Assembly (NCBI RefSeq): GCF_001182045.1
Contig: NZ_CVTY01000004.1
Span: 248,001-312,000, forward strand
Direction of reading: 5' to 3'
DNA from: Dakarella massiliensis
Lineage (GTDB): Bacteria > Pseudomonadota > Gammaproteobacteria > Burkholderiales > Burkholderiaceae_F
Length of the DNA stretch: 64,000 bases
Of this stretch, positions 18,087 through 27,800 are shown piece after piece. Both the position numbers and the translations under genes were made by a program. The notes beneath the pieces are model-generated. The model searched no databases. It was not told the DNA's origin and saw only the letters and a list, made by a program, of their open reading frames with translations. The stretch's first letter is position 1, and each line of letters begins with the position of its first letter.

Positions 18087-18742
18087 GAAAAGCGAAGGAC
18101 ACAGTGACGCTCCCTCTTTTCCCGATTGAGGACTATGCCTCGGAAATCATCGCGGGAATTGATGAGGCGGGCCGCGGGCCGCTCTGCGGAAACGTTGTCG
18201 CGGCAGCTGTGATTCTTGACCCGGAGCGGCCGATTGAAGGACTGAGAGACTCGAAGAAACTGAGCGAGGCGCGCCGCGAGGAGCTGGCTCCGGTGATCCG
18301 CGAGCGGGCGCTCGCCTGGGGAGTCGGTGAGGCAACGCCTGAGGAAATTGATCGTCTGAATATCCTTCAGGCGACGTTCCTCGCGATGCAGCGGGCGCTC
18401 GAGGGGCTGACGGGCGGAATCCGTCCGACTCTCGTGCTCGTTGACGGGAATCGCCTCCCGAAACTTGAGATCCGGGCAGAAGCCGTTGTTAAGGGGGATG
18501 ACCGGGTGCAGGCGATTTCCGCTGCGTCCATTCTCGCGAAGACCTCGAGGGATGCCGAGCTTCGTCGGCTCGACGCGCTTTACCCGGAGTACGGTTTTGC
18601 CCGCCATAAGGGCTACGGTACGGCGGCTCATATTGAGGCGATCCGGAAGTTCGGTCTGATTCCGGGGGTTTATCGGAAGAGCTTCGAGCCCGTGCGTACG
18701 ATGACCGGCTGGAGCCGGGAAGCGATGGAAAGAAAAGAGTAG
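18083..18742 (+). CDS. rnhB: Ribonuclease HII
   Basis: Cuts RNA in RNA-DNA hybrids, including single ribonucleotides in DNA. The 219-residue protein shows the type 2 signature [20 protein letters not shown] (residues 23-42) with the metal-binding DE pair. VDGN and [20 protein letters not shown] follow, and the [10 protein letters not shown] motif comes at the end. The start overlaps the lpxB stop (ATGA), suggesting translational coupling. The lpxB-rnhB-SpoU methyltransferase order is common in betaproteobacteria. Confidence 0.96.
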   Translation: MRKAKDTVTLPLFPIEDYASEIIAGIDEAGRGPLCGNVVAAAVILDPERPIEGLRDSKKLSEARREELAPVIRERALAWGVGEATPEEIDRLNILQATFLAMQRALEGLTGGIRPTLVLVDGNRLPKLEIRAEAVVKGDDRVQAISAASILAKTSRDAELRRLDALYPEYGFARHKGYGTAAHIEAIRKFGLIPGVYRKSFEPVRTMTGWSREAMERKE

Positions 18743-18758
18743 GAGAGAGAGGAAAGAG

Positions 18759-19583
18759 ATGTTCGCGATCGACATTACGTCCGCGTCTAACGACCGGTTC
18801 AAGACCTGGAAAAAGGTAAGCGCGTCGCCACGCGCGATCCGCAAGGAAGGCTTCACGCTCGCTGAGGGTCTGCACCTCGCCATGGCAGCCCGGGATGCCT
18901 GGGTGCCGGTACGCGCTGTCATCCTGAGGGCCGGACGGCGTGATGCCGAGACGGACGATCTCGCGCAGGCAATTGCCGATGAGAGCACTGTTCAGGGCGT
19001 ACAGACGAAAGTGTTTTTCCTCGATGACCAGCTCTTTGAGGAGATTTCTCCCGTCGAGCATGGGGCCGGCATCATGATTGAGATTGATCTCCCGGCAAAA
19101 CCTGAGGCGGATGACAGAATCCGGAGGAGCGATGTGCTGTATCTCGACGGAGTTCAGGATGCCGGAAACGCCGGCACGCTCATCCGGACCGCCGTCGCGT
19201 CCGGTGTCCGGGTGATCGCGGCGAGCCGCAAAACGGCTTCTCTCTGGGCCCCGAAGGTGATGCGGAGTGCCATGGGCGCTCACTTCGGCGCGGTGATTCT
19301 GGAAGGCATTGAACCCTCTGAGGCGAAGACGCTTTTCGAAGGCCGGTTCCTTGCTGCGGACGCCAGGGGCGGGCACGACATCTATGCCGAGCAAGGCTGG
19401 GAAAAGGGGCCCACTGTCTGGATGATGGGGGCCGAGGGTCCGGGGCTCTCTGATGCTGCGCTTGAAGTTGCTGACGAGCGCCTTTATATTCCTATTGAAT
19501 CCGAGACTGAGAGCCTCAATGTCGCTGCCGCCGCTGCTGTCTGTCTTTTTGAGCAGCGCCGCCGCAGGCTTCATGTCCGCTGA
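18759..19583 (+). CDS. SpoU/TrmH-family RNA 2'-O-ribose methyltransferase
   Basis: SAM-dependent knotted (SPOUT) methyltransferase of 274 residues. The N-terminal part (ITSASNDRFKTWKKVSAS) resembles the substrate-binding domain of RlmB-type enzymes. The C-terminal catalytic domain shows the three SpoU motifs: LDGVQDAGNAGTLIRTA (about 129-145), WMMGAEGPGLS (about 220-230) and IPIESETESLNVAAAAAVCLFE near the C-terminus. The target RNA is not certain; position next to rnhB suggests the 23S rRNA methyltransferase found there in other betaproteobacteria. ATG 18759 follows a GGAAAGAG site. Confidence 0.9.
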   Translation: MFAIDITSASNDRFKTWKKVSASPRAIRKEGFTLAEGLHLAMAARDAWVPVRAVILRAGRRDAETDDLAQAIADESTVQGVQTKVFFLDDQLFEEISPVEHGAGIMIEIDLPAKPEADDRIRRSDVLYLDGVQDAGNAGTLIRTAVASGVRVIAASRKTASLWAPKVMRSAMGAHFGAVILEGIEPSEAKTLFEGRFLAADARGGHDIYAEQGWEKGPTVWMMGAEGPGLSDAALEVADERLYIPIESETESLNVAAAAAVCLFEQRRRRLHVR

Positions 19584-19621
19584 AAGATTTCTGCATTTTT
19601 ATCCCGGGGAAAGATAAAAAG

Positions 19622-19855
19622 ATGTTCGACTTCAAAAATTACCGCAATCCGGCGCTTTTCTTTATCGAGGAAATTGTGCTGGTGGTTCTCTTCTTTGCTC
19701 TCGTGATTGAGAAGCCTCTGATGAATGCTCTGATCATGACCGGCATTTCGGAGGGCTTTTCCGCCGTTCTGGTCGGTGTCGTGGGTTTCGTGATTCTCTG
19801 GCTGATGGAGCGGGTCTGGAAGCGGTATGGTCCGATCAAGACGAATAAGTCCTGA
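19622..19855 (+). CDS. Small two-helix membrane protein of unknown function
   Basis: A 77-residue protein with a good start (ATG 19622 after GGGGAAAGATAAAAAG) and normal codon use. Two hydrophobic helices are visible: IEEIVLVVLFFALVIEK (about 15-31) and SAVLVGVVGFVILWLMERVW (about 47-66), followed by a basic, polar tail. No family is recognised. It lies 38 nt after the SpoU methyltransferase and may be in its transcript. It is convergent with the glt operon. Confidence 0.6.
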   Translation: MFDFKNYRNPALFFIEEIVLVVLFFALVIEKPLMNALIMTGISEGFSAVLVGVVGFVILWLMERVWKRYGPIKTNKS

Positions 19856-19917
19856 ACTTCATAATTAAACAGTTTTTGATTAATTTATTTATCAAGGGCT
19901 GTTTTCCAGAGTAAGAA

Positions 19918-19949
19918 AAGGGCCGCGATTCTTCGGAATCGCGGCCCTT
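19918..19949. terminator. Strong terminator hairpin of the glt operon
   Basis: A 14-bp perfect stem AAGGGCCGCGATTC / GAATCGCGGCCCTT with a TTCG loop. On the minus strand it is followed by TTC-rich sequence 19 nt after the gltL stop; on the plus strand by CATTTT. It separates the convergent genes. Confidence 0.88.
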
Positions 19950-19967
19950 CATTTTGATGAAGCCGGA

Positions 19968-20723
19968 TCAGTGGCTCAGAATCTTCGAGAGGAAGTGCTG
20001 AGTACGCTCGGACTTCGGATGTTCGAAGAACTCGTCCTTCGGGGAGTCTTCCAGAATCTCGCCGCCTTCGACAAAGATCACGCGGTCAGCCACTTTGCGG
20101 GCAAAGCCCATTTCGTGCGTCACCACCATCATGGTCATGCCTTCCTGCGCGAGCTCAACCATCACGTCAAGCACTTCGTTAATCATTTCCGGGTCGAGAG
20201 CCGAAGTCGGTTCGTCGAACAGCATGCAGATCGGGTCCATCGCGAGCGCCCGGGCGATTGCCACACGCTGCTGCTGACCGCCGGAAAGCTGTCCCGGATA
20301 CTTTTCCGCCTGCTTCAGAAGACCGACTCGGTCGAGAAGAGCAAGACCTTTCTTCGTCGCTTCTTCGCGGTTTCGCTTGAGCACCTTCATCTGCGCGAGA
20401 ACAAGATTCTCGCGGATCGAGAGGTGCGGGAAGAGCTCGAAATGCTGGAAAACCATGCCGACATGGCTGCGGAGCCGCGTGAGGTTCGTCTTCGGATTCG
20501 TCACTTCGACGCCGTTCACGAGAATGGTGCCCTGCTGCACAGGTTCAAGGCCGTTCACCGTTTTGATGAGCGTGGATTTGCCGGAACCGGACGGACCGCA
20601 GACCACGACAACCTCTCCCTTCCTGACGCTGGTAGAGCAGTTTTTAAGGACCTGGAAGCTGCCGTACCACTTCGAGACATTGCGGATGTCGATCATGGGA
20701 GCTTCGTTTTCATTAACTGTCAT
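19968..20723 (-). CDS. gltL: Glutamate/aspartate-type ABC transporter ATP-binding protein
   Basis: Cytoplasmic ATPase of a polar amino acid importer. Of 251 residues, Walker A is GPSGSGKST (43-51), the signature LSGGQQQR (146-153) and Walker [13 protein letters not shown] (166-177). The H-loop VTHEMGF near 210 and the whole sequence look like the GlnQ/GltL family. ATG 20723 is preceded by AGGAAG. It is the last gene of the minus-strand operon binding protein-permease-permease-ATPase, 28 nt after the second permease, and ends before a strong terminator. Confidence 0.93.
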   Translation of the reverse strand: MTVNENEAPMIDIRNVSKWYGSFQVLKNCSTSVRKGEVVVVCGPSGSGKSTLIKTVNGLEPVQQGTILVNGVEVTNPKTNLTRLRSHVGMVFQHFELFPHLSIRENLVLAQMKVLKRNREEATKKGLALLDRVGLLKQAEKYPGQLSGGQQQRVAIARALAMDPICMLFDEPTSALDPEMINEVLDVMVELAQEGMTMMVVTHEMGFARKVADRVIFVEGGEILEDSPKDEFFEHPKSERTQHFLSKILSH

Positions 20724-20751
20724 GAGAAATTCTTCCTGGAAGAAAAGGGTC

Positions 20752-21429
20752 TTAGCGGATAATTGCGAGCTTCTTCTGCATCTGCTTCACGCCCGTGGAA
20801 AGGGTGAAGGAGACCACAAAGTAGCATACCGCAGCAAAGCAATACATGAGGGTAAGCTGGCTGTCGCGCTGGGCGATCTTGGAGACAGCACCCATGAAGT
20901 CGGTGGCCGAAAGCACGTAGACGAGGGAAGTGTCCTGGAAGAGCACGATCGTCTGAGTGAGAAGCACCGGGCCCATGTTGCGGAAAGCCTGCGGCAGAAT
21001 CACGTAGCGCATCGTCTGGCCGAAGGAGAGACCGAGAGCGGAGCTCGCGTAGAGCTGGCCGCGGGAAATCGACTGGATGCCGGCGCGGATGATTTCCGCG
21101 TAGTAAGCCGCCTCAAAAAGGATGAAGGTGATGAGAGCGGTCTTTTCGGGTCCAACCGGAACCGGAATCGGTGCCCCCGTGAACCAGGCAATAAAAACCG
21201 GCACGAGGAAGAAGAACCAGAAGAGGATCAGCACGAGCGGCACCGCGCGCATCAGGTTGATATAACCCGAGCAGAGGAGCGAGAGCACGCGGCTCTTGGC
21301 CATCTTGCCAAGCGCGAGGAAGGTGCCGAGGATAATGGCGCCGATCGCGGAGGTGGCAGTGAGCTCAAAGGTATAGGCAGCCCCCTGAAGCAGGAAGGAG
21401 GTCGAACCGGTAATTGAAGAGAAATCCAT
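20752..21429 (-). CDS. gltK: Amino acid ABC transporter permease (GltK type)
   Basis: Inner-membrane permease of the HisM/GltK class, 225 residues with about five hydrophobic helices. The characteristic N-terminal [15 protein letters not shown] is present, and the EAA loop contacting the ATPase is [20 protein letters not shown] (about 128-147). [17 protein letters not shown] is the conserved second-helix region. It lies between the other permease and the ATPase in the glt operon; the two permeases form the heterodimeric channel. Confidence 0.9.
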   Translation of the reverse strand: MDFSSITGSTSFLLQGAAYTFELTATSAIGAIILGTFLALGKMAKSRVLSLLCSGYINLMRAVPLVLILFWFFFLVPVFIAWFTGAPIPVPVGPEKTALITFILFEAAYYAEIIRAGIQSISRGQLYASSALGLSFGQTMRYVILPQAFRNMGPVLLTQTIVLFQDTSLVYVLSATDFMGAVSKIAQRDSQLTLMYCFAAVCYFVVSFTLSTGVKQMQKKLAIIR

Positions 21430-21440
21430 GGCGTGGCTCC

Positions 21441-22172
21441 TTATCTGCGGATGAGGCCGGGGATGGCGACCGCTTTTTCAAGCGTTGTCATCGAGCGGTT
21501 GATCACGAGGGAAATGATGATGTAGACCACTGTCGCGAAGCAGAACGCGGCGAAGAACTGGAAGGTCATTTCACCCATTTCGTGCGACCGCAGCGTAAGG
21601 TCAGCGAGACCGATCGTGAGCGAGGTCGCGGTGTTCTTCATGAGGTTCATGGCTTCGGAGTTAAGCGGCGGCAGCGTGATACGGAACGCGAGCGGCAGAA
21701 GCACATAGCGGTAAGCCTGCGGGGTCGAAAGACCCAGCGCGTAGGCGGCGAAAAGCTGGCCGCGCGGAATCGTCTTAATGCCGGATTTGACGTTCTCAGC
21801 CACACGGACGGAGGTGAAAAGACCGAGACCGATCCAGGCGCAGAAGAATTCCCCATAGAGAGGATCCGTGCTGATCATCCACGCCTTCAGCGGCGGGATG
21901 AATTCCGGCACCACGAAGAACCAGAGGAAGAGCTGAACGAGGAGAGGGACGTTACGGAAGAGTTCGACCCAGGCTTCGCCGATGAAGTTAAGAGCGCGGT
22001 TCGGAACCGTGCGGATGATGCCCACAAGCGTTCCGACCACGAGGGCGAGCAGCCCGGCGGAAAAGGTGAGGGCGAGGGTGATTCCGGCGCCCCCCAGCAT
22101 GTACTGCCACCAGGGAGTGTCCGAAAGGTCGCTGATCGCAAAAAGCGTCGACCAATCCATTTCAAATCCCAT
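21441..22172 (-). CDS. gltJ: Amino acid ABC transporter permease (GltJ type)
   Basis: Partner permease, 243 residues. GAGITLALTFSAGLLALVVG is the first helix, LFRNVPLLVQLFLWFFVVPE the conserved region after it, and AYALGLSTPQAYRYVLLPLA the EAA loop. Substrate is inferred from the binding protein. I start at ATG 22172, which follows GGGGA with good spacing; a TTG at 22187 is in frame but would overlap that site. A 10-bp double palindrome lies upstream, between this gene and gltI. Confidence 0.9.
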   Translation of the reverse strand: MGFEMDWSTLFAISDLSDTPWWQYMLGGAGITLALTFSAGLLALVVGTLVGIIRTVPNRALNFIGEAWVELFRNVPLLVQLFLWFFVVPEFIPPLKAWMISTDPLYGEFFCAWIGLGLFTSVRVAENVKSGIKTIPRGQLFAAYALGLSTPQAYRYVLLPLAFRITLPPLNSEAMNLMKNTATSLTIGLADLTLRSHEMGEMTFQFFAAFCFATVVYIIISLVINRSMTTLEKAVAIPGLIRR

Positions 22173-22245
22173 ATCGTCATTCCCCAAATTAAATAAGGTG
22201 TTTGGTGTTGCCTGCCCGCTGATGTTTCTGAAAAATACGGAAAGC

Positions 22246-22275
22246 GAGGATCCTCAGCAGGGCGGGAGGATCCTC
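22246..22275 (-). promoter_or_regulatory. Intercistronic hairpin between gltI and gltJ
   Basis: GAGGATCCTC occurs twice (22246-22255 and 22266-22275) and is its own reverse complement, so the copies form a 10-bp stem with a 10-nt loop. It lies about 30 nt after the gltI stop. Such hairpins usually protect the upstream binding-protein mRNA or partly stop transcription, giving more binding protein than permease. The T-run here is poor on the minus strand. Confidence 0.65.
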
Positions 22276-22306
22276 ACTTTTTTCAAAGAACTGCTGTCAG
22301 AACCGA

Positions 22307-23191
22307 TCAGATGCCGTTGGAGTTCGGATGCGCGAAGGCAGCCTTCGTCGGAGCGTTCATCGGGAAGTTCAGGTTGACGTTATGCGGAGCAATCGGCTTC
22401 GTGAACCAGGTGTCATACAGCTTCTTCATCTGGCCGGACTTGATCATGCCGGTAACCGTGGCGTCAACCAGAGCCTTGAACTGCGGATCCTTGCGGAGCA
22501 TCGGAGCGTAGGGCTCTTCCGAGATGGTCTCGTTCAGGAGCGTGTAAGCGGCCGGGGTCTGGGAGTTCGCGATCTGGCCGGCAAGCAGAATGTCGTCCAT
22601 CACGTTGGCAACGACGCGATTCTGGGCGAGCAGCTGGAAGGCTTCGGCGTGATCCTTAGCGGGAACCACACGGGTATTGATGCCTTTCTTGCGGAGATCC
22701 TTCAGCAGCGTGACAGAGGTCGTGCCGGCGGTGGTCGAAACGTTCTTGTTATTCAGGTCCTTGAAGGACTTGATGCCGGAATTCTTCTTCACGGCAGCAG
22801 TAACGCCCACAGCAAAGTACGTGGTACCGAAGTCGACGAGCTTCTGACGCTCCTTCGAATTCGTGGTAGAGCCGCACTCAACGTCATAGGTGCCGTTCAG
22901 GAGCAGCGGAATGCGGTTGCCGGAGGTAATCGGCTGCCACTTGATCGTCAGCTTGCGGCCGACCTTCTTTTCAACAGCGGCGGCGATGTTCTTGCAGATT
23001 TCGTTGCCGTAGCCGATCGACTTGCCCTTGGCGTCGAGGTAGGAGAACGGAACGGACGCGTCGCGGTAGCCGATCGTGAAGATGCCGGTATCCTTCGCCT
23101 TCTTCAGGGTGCCGTCGAGCGCAGGGGCAGCGAAGGCGGAACAGGCGATTGAGGCGCCGAGGACGGCGAGCAGAACATGAGAAACTTTCAT
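22307..23191 (-). CDS. gltI: Periplasmic glutamate/aspartate-binding protein of an ABC transporter
   Basis: A 294-residue solute-binding protein of family 3. The Sec signal peptide ends CSAFA (about residue 22), then LKKAKDTGIFTIGYRDASVPFSY starts the mature domain. CKNIAAAVEKKVGRKL and the two-lobe pattern with VECGSTTNSKERQKLVDFG resemble GltI/DEBP from enterobacteria, the basis for the substrate call. It is promoter-proximal in the operon, with a sigma-54 promoter about 65 nt upstream. The substrate could also be another dicarboxylic amino acid. Confidence 0.9.
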   Translation of the reverse strand: MKVSHVLLAVLGASIACSAFAAPALDGTLKKAKDTGIFTIGYRDASVPFSYLDAKGKSIGYGNEICKNIAAAVEKKVGRKLTIKWQPITSGNRIPLLLNGTYDVECGSTTNSKERQKLVDFGTTYFAVGVTAAVKKNSGIKSFKDLNNKNVSTTAGTTSVTLLKDLRKKGINTRVVPAKDHAEAFQLLAQNRVVANVMDDILLAGQIANSQTPAAYTLLNETISEEPYAPMLRKDPQFKALVDATVTGMIKSGQMKKLYDTWFTKPIAPHNVNLNFPMNAPTKAAFAHPNSNGI

Positions 23192-23269
23192 TTAAGACTC
23201 CCTCTTGATTAAGTCTGATTGGCTTTTTAGCCGAAGCCCCTTTTTCCGGTGGCCTTTGCTTTCTATTAC

Positions 23270-23285
23270 GCAAACGGCGTGCCAG
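23270..23285 (-). promoter_or_regulatory. Sigma-54 (RpoN) promoter of the glt operon
   Basis: On the minus strand the sequence reads C-TGGCACG-CCGT-TTGC-G: the -24 element TGGCAC at 23284-23279 and the -12 element TTGC at 23273-23270, separated by exactly 5 nt. This equals the known consensus. Transcription would start near 23258, giving a leader of about 65 nt before gltI. Together with the upstream boxes it implies nitrogen control. Confidence 0.85.
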
Positions 23286-23403
23286 TTTTTTAATCTCGGG
23301 GTATTTTCCGCGCAACTGAATGAAAATACGGATGAAATTAAAAACGCTTAGGTTGTTCTACTTATCGATATTTTACAGTTAATTCTACAGGAAAAATATT
23401 GTT

Positions 23404-23441
23404 TGCGCCATTACAGTGCAAAATTGCACCAAATTGATGCA
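23404..23441 (-). promoter_or_regulatory. Two tandem NtrC-like enhancer boxes
   Basis: The 17-mers TGCGCCATTACAGTGCA (23404-23420) and TGCACCAAATTGATGCA (23425-23441) both match the dyad pattern TGCRC-N7-TGCA of NtrC sites. Their centres are 21 bp apart, two helical turns, and about 153 and 174 nt upstream of the predicted sigma-54 start, the usual enhancer distance. A possible IHF-like site (one mismatch) lies between at 23363-23375. They also precede divergent sbcD. Confidence 0.7.
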
Positions 23442-23573
23442 GACGTGTGCTCCGGAATGGTGAATCCGGAGCGGGGTACCCGCTGCGGTTTCGTGTTAGG
23501 CTCATCGTCGATTTCAAACAATTCAAGCGGTCGGCAAGCTGCTCCGCTCCCCCTTGGGGCAGGACCGCGACAT

Positions 23574-24866
23574 ATGGACAGTACGGAAGTGGTTCGGATT
23601 CTTCATACATCAGACTGGCACCTCGGCAAGGAAGTCATCCGTGAAAGCACGATCGATATGGATCGCAAGATGCTGGAGTGGATCCTCGGTCTCTGCCGGG
23701 AGCGTTCAGTCGACTGCCTTCTAATATCAGGCGACGTTTTTGATGTCGCGATGCCATCCAACGAGGCACAGCGTCTCTATTACAGTTTCCTCTCGAGGCT
23801 GCTTGAGGCTGGCTGCCGCCGTGTGGTGGTGACGCCGGGGAATCACGATTCCGCCAACTTCCTTCGCGCGCCGGCTGCCATGCTCTCTCAGCTTGGCATC
23901 GTGGTGCCCGGACCTGACCCCGAGAGCGAAGCCGTTGTGATCCGGGATGACTCCGGAGTCCCGATGCTGGGAATCGGCGCCGTGCCGTTCCTTCGGGAGA
24001 GCGAAGTGCGGCTGAGTCTCGAAGGCATGACAGACGGTGAACGCTGGGCGCTTTATGAAAAGGGCGTCCGGGCGCACTATGCCCGCGTCCGCGAGGCGCT
24101 TGACGCGCGGCTCGCCGGGGCTGCGGTGCCCCGCGTGGCCATGGGGCACTTCTTCGCGCTCGGAACCTCCATCACGCCGGATCCGGAAACCGGTGAGGTC
24201 CCGCAGACAGTCGGCACGCTCGGCGCGATTTCGCCGGATGTGGTGGGAGATGGCTGGGACTATGTGGCGCTTGGCCACATCCATCGGGCGCAGACTGTCG
24301 GACGGGAAAATATCCGCTACAGCGGCTCTCCGCAGCCGCTTTCCTTCCGCGAGGTGAAAAACGAGAACCAGGTCGTGCTCGTGACACTGGAAGAAGGGAA
24401 GGCTCCTGACATTGAACCGGTATACGTTCCGAGATTTCAGCCGATGGAGCGGCTCGAGGGCGATGTGGACGGGATCTGCGCCGCTATGGAACGCGTGGCG
24501 CGCGAAGAGCCCGGAGCCTGGATTGAAGCGAACTATACGGGGGTGACTGAGCAGCCCGATCTGACGGAGAAGCTCCAGGAACTTGCCCTCGCCCGGGGGC
24601 TTAAGCTCCTCGCGGTCCGCAATCAGGCCGCTTTCCGCTATGCGCTCTCAAAAACCGCGTTATCGCAGTCTCTGGAAGAGATGGAGCCTGAGGATGTTTT
24701 CCGTCAGCTGCTCACGGAGTGCCATAAGGAAGAGGCGGCCAGAAAGCGCCTCATGGAAACCTTCGAAGAGGCGCTTGCCATTGTTCGCGTGAATGAGGCC
24801 GGTAAGGACAGGGATGAGGACTCCTCTCCGTCTGATGTGAAGAACGGACCGGAGGCTGCAGCATGA
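23574..24866 (+). CDS. sbcD: Exonuclease SbcD, nuclease subunit of SbcCD
   Basis: Mre11-type metallophosphoesterase that, with SbcC, cuts DNA hairpins and protein-blocked ends. The 430-residue protein has the phosphodiesterase motifs in order: ILHTSDWHLGKE (about 8-19), LISGDVFDVAMPS, VTPGNHDS, VAMGHFF and ALGHIHRAQ. A C-terminal capping and SbcC-binding part follows. I start at ATG 23574 (MDSTEVVRILHTSDW); the open frame extends 57 codons upstream but that stretch contains the regulatory boxes and is not conserved. The stop overlaps the start of sbcC by 4 nt. Confidence 0.94.
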   Translation: MDSTEVVRILHTSDWHLGKEVIRESTIDMDRKMLEWILGLCRERSVDCLLISGDVFDVAMPSNEAQRLYYSFLSRLLEAGCRRVVVTPGNHDSANFLRAPAAMLSQLGIVVPGPDPESEAVVIRDDSGVPMLGIGAVPFLRESEVRLSLEGMTDGERWALYEKGVRAHYARVREALDARLAGAAVPRVAMGHFFALGTSITPDPETGEVPQTVGTLGAISPDVVGDGWDYVALGHIHRAQTVGRENIRYSGSPQPLSFREVKNENQVVLVTLEEGKAPDIEPVYVPRFQPMERLEGDVDGICAAMERVAREEPGAWIEANYTGVTEQPDLTEKLQELALARGLKLLAVRNQAAFRYALSKTALSQSLEEMEPEDVFRQLLTECHKEEAARKRLMETFEEALAIVRVNEAGKDRDEDSSPSDVKNGPEAAA

Positions 24867-27800
24867 AGATTCAGACAATTGCTTTTGAGAATATCAATTC
24901 ACTTGCCGGGAAGTGGAAGATCGACTTCACGGTGCCGGCCTATCAGGATGGAATATTTCTGATCACCGGACGAACCGGTGCAGGGAAGACCTCTATTTTT
25001 GACGCTGTGACGCTCGCGCTCTACGGCAAAACCGCGCGTCAGAAGAGTGACCGGTCTACCGCTGAGCAGAAGAAAACGGATGACTGCCCCTATATGACGA
25101 AGGGCACCCGGGTCTGCTGGGCTGAGGCTGTGTTTGAATCCCGCGGCCGGCTTTGGAAATCCAGCTACCGCGTGACGCGTTCTTCCAAGAAAGGCACGCT
25201 CCAGAAAACAGGCGAGCTCGCTGAACTGGTGAATGGCGAGTGGGTGCCGCGCACGGATAAGCTCGATGAGTGGCGGGAAAAGACCGCGGAAGCGATCGGT
25301 CTCCGGTTCCAGGAGTTCCTCCGCTGCGTGCTTCTTGCCCAGGGGAGCTTCGCTGAGTTCCTGCGGGCGAAGGGCGATGACCGGGCGGTGATTCTTGAGG
25401 GAATCACGGGAACTGAAATTTATAAAGACATCTCCCGCCAGGTGCACGCCGAAAAGCGTGCCCGCGAGAAGGCGCTTGAGGAAGCCGAGGCTCAGGTGCA
25501 GGGGATCCGGCTTCTCAGCGCCGAGGATCTGAAGGCTCTGCGTGTGCGTCTCGCCGGGTTTGAAGAACGCGAGGAGGTCGCCGAAAAGGAAGCCGCGAGG
25601 CTTGATGAGGCGCTCAGCTGGCTTCATAAGAAGGCCGATCTCACGCATGAGCACGAGGAGTCGAATAAGTCTCTGGAAGATGCCCGTGAGGCCGACAAGC
25701 GTTTTGCGGAAAACCGTCAGAGACTTGATCTCGCCCGGAAGGCGCGGGAGTTTGAGCCTCAGCTCGCGGCGATCAAGGGAAATAACGACGCGCTCAGCGA
25801 AACGCTGCAGAAACTGAAGAGCTATCAGGAGAGCGCGAAGGCGAAGACGCTGCTTCTTGAAGAGCTGAGCGCCCGGGCGACCGAGGCGGAGCAGCGGGTT
25901 TCTGAAGCCCGTGCGGCATCTGAGCAGCTTGAAGCGGTTGCGCCCCGTGTTCAGGCGCTGGATGAAGAGCGTGCTGTCCTGAAGGAGAAGCGCGACGCGG
26001 CTTCTGCCGCTGTACAGAAAGCGCTCGGCATCAAGACTGGGCGCGAGGAGGAGCTCTCCCGGCTCGCCTCTGACCTGAAGCGGTCGGAAGCGGATGCGGA
26101 GGCCGCGGCCCTTCGCGTGGAAAAAACCGAGAAGGACGATGTGCTGCTGGAAAGCTTCTCCGGAATGCGTGAGCAGTCCCGCCAGGTGCGTCTCGCCGAC
26201 GAGCGCCTTGAAGCCGCTCATTCTGAACTCATCCGGGCATCCGCGTCTCTCGCGTCCGCGTCAAACGCGGTGTGTGAAGCTGACAGACAGGCGGAAAAAG
26301 GCCGCGCTCAGCTGCAGACGCTCCGCGGGAAAGCCGCTCAGGCGAAACTCCTCTCGGATGCTGCCCGGGGCGGTCTCACGCAGTCCGGGCAGATTGCCGC
26401 GCTGATAGCTCTTGATGAGCAGATTGCTCTCACGAAACTTCTCGACGTGGCACAGAAAGAGATTGAACGCGTTTCGGTGCTGCAGGATAAAGCGGCAGCC
26501 GAGCTTACCGAAGCGGAGCGGGTCAGCCGCGAGAGCGATCAGAGGGCGGTACAGGCGAAGCGCTCAGGTATCGAAATGGCGGTGAACTTCGCCCGCATTG
26601 CCGGTGAGAAAGCGGAGAAACTCCGGGCTCTGAAGCATGACCGTATTCCATATCTCTCGGGGCTCCGTGCCACCCGCGAAGCGAACCTCAAGCGGCTCGG
26701 AATGGCAGATCCTAACCTCCTGAAGGAATTCCTCGCGGACCGCGTGGCACTCCTCAGACGCCTTACCGAAGCCCGTGAAGCGATTCAGAACTGGTCGAGA
26801 AAGACCGAGAACACGGCTAAGGGCGCTCAGGAAGCGGCAGCGGCGGCTGAAGAGGCTGCGGAAGCCTATGCCGGGTTCCAGGCGCAGCTCGCAGTCGCGA
26901 GGAGCCAGGAAGCCGCGGCTAAGGGCCGTACAGAGGCTGCTGAAAAGACAGTCGCCGATGAAAAGGAAACGAGCGCTTCTGTGAGAAACGCCTGGCTCGA
27001 TCTGGTCCGCCCGTTTGGTTTCGGTGAAGGGGCGCTCTCTGTTGAAGAAACGATGAACCGGCTTTCCGAGCGTCGGAAAGCACGTTCCTCTGCCCTTAAG
27101 GATCGTGACGCGGCAGAAAAGGCTGCCGTAACACAGCGCGCTCTGATCGCAAAGGCTGAAGAGGAACGCGTAAAGGCCGCGGAAGCTGCTGAGGCGGCCG
27201 GCACCGCGCTTAAGGCTGCGTCCGAAGCTTTTGAAGCGAAAACCGCTGAGCGCCATGAACTCTTCGGCACAGCGGTAGTGTTTGAGGAACGCCGGTCGAT
27301 CCAGGCGCAGCTTGACAAAGCGGCGGCCGCGAAGACCGCAGTTCAGCAGAAGATTGAAGAGGCCAGCGAACAGAAGCATAAGGCTGAAGCCTGGATTGAG
27401 CAGTGCGAAAAGCAGGCCGAGGAAGAGCGCCAGAATTCAAAAACTCTTGAGACGAATCTCGATATCTCGATTCACGGTTCCTTTAAGACACGTGAGGAAT
27501 TCCTCCGCGCCCGCCGTGAGCCCGATGTCATTGCTGAGTGGGAGAAAGAGTCGCTTGAGGTTCAGAGCGCCCTGAAAGCGGCGGAATCCCGCGTTAAACA
27601 CGCCGAGAAGGCTCTTCAGGAGCATCTGATGAAGAGTGTCACGGCGGAAGCCCAGGAAGCGGTCCAGGCGAAGCGTGAGGCGGTTCAGGCGCAGCTCCTT
27701 GAAGCGGTCAGAGGCGCGACGCAGGCTGAGACTGAACTGAAGGCGGATGAGGAAAGCCGCCGGCAGTCTGACAACGCCCGCCGGGTCGCGGCGGCAGCCC

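Noticed and set aside
18489..19574. Long antisense open frame over rnhB and the SpoU methyltransferase gene
   Set aside because: Both plus-strand genes carry family motifs and proper starts; the antisense frame has none.
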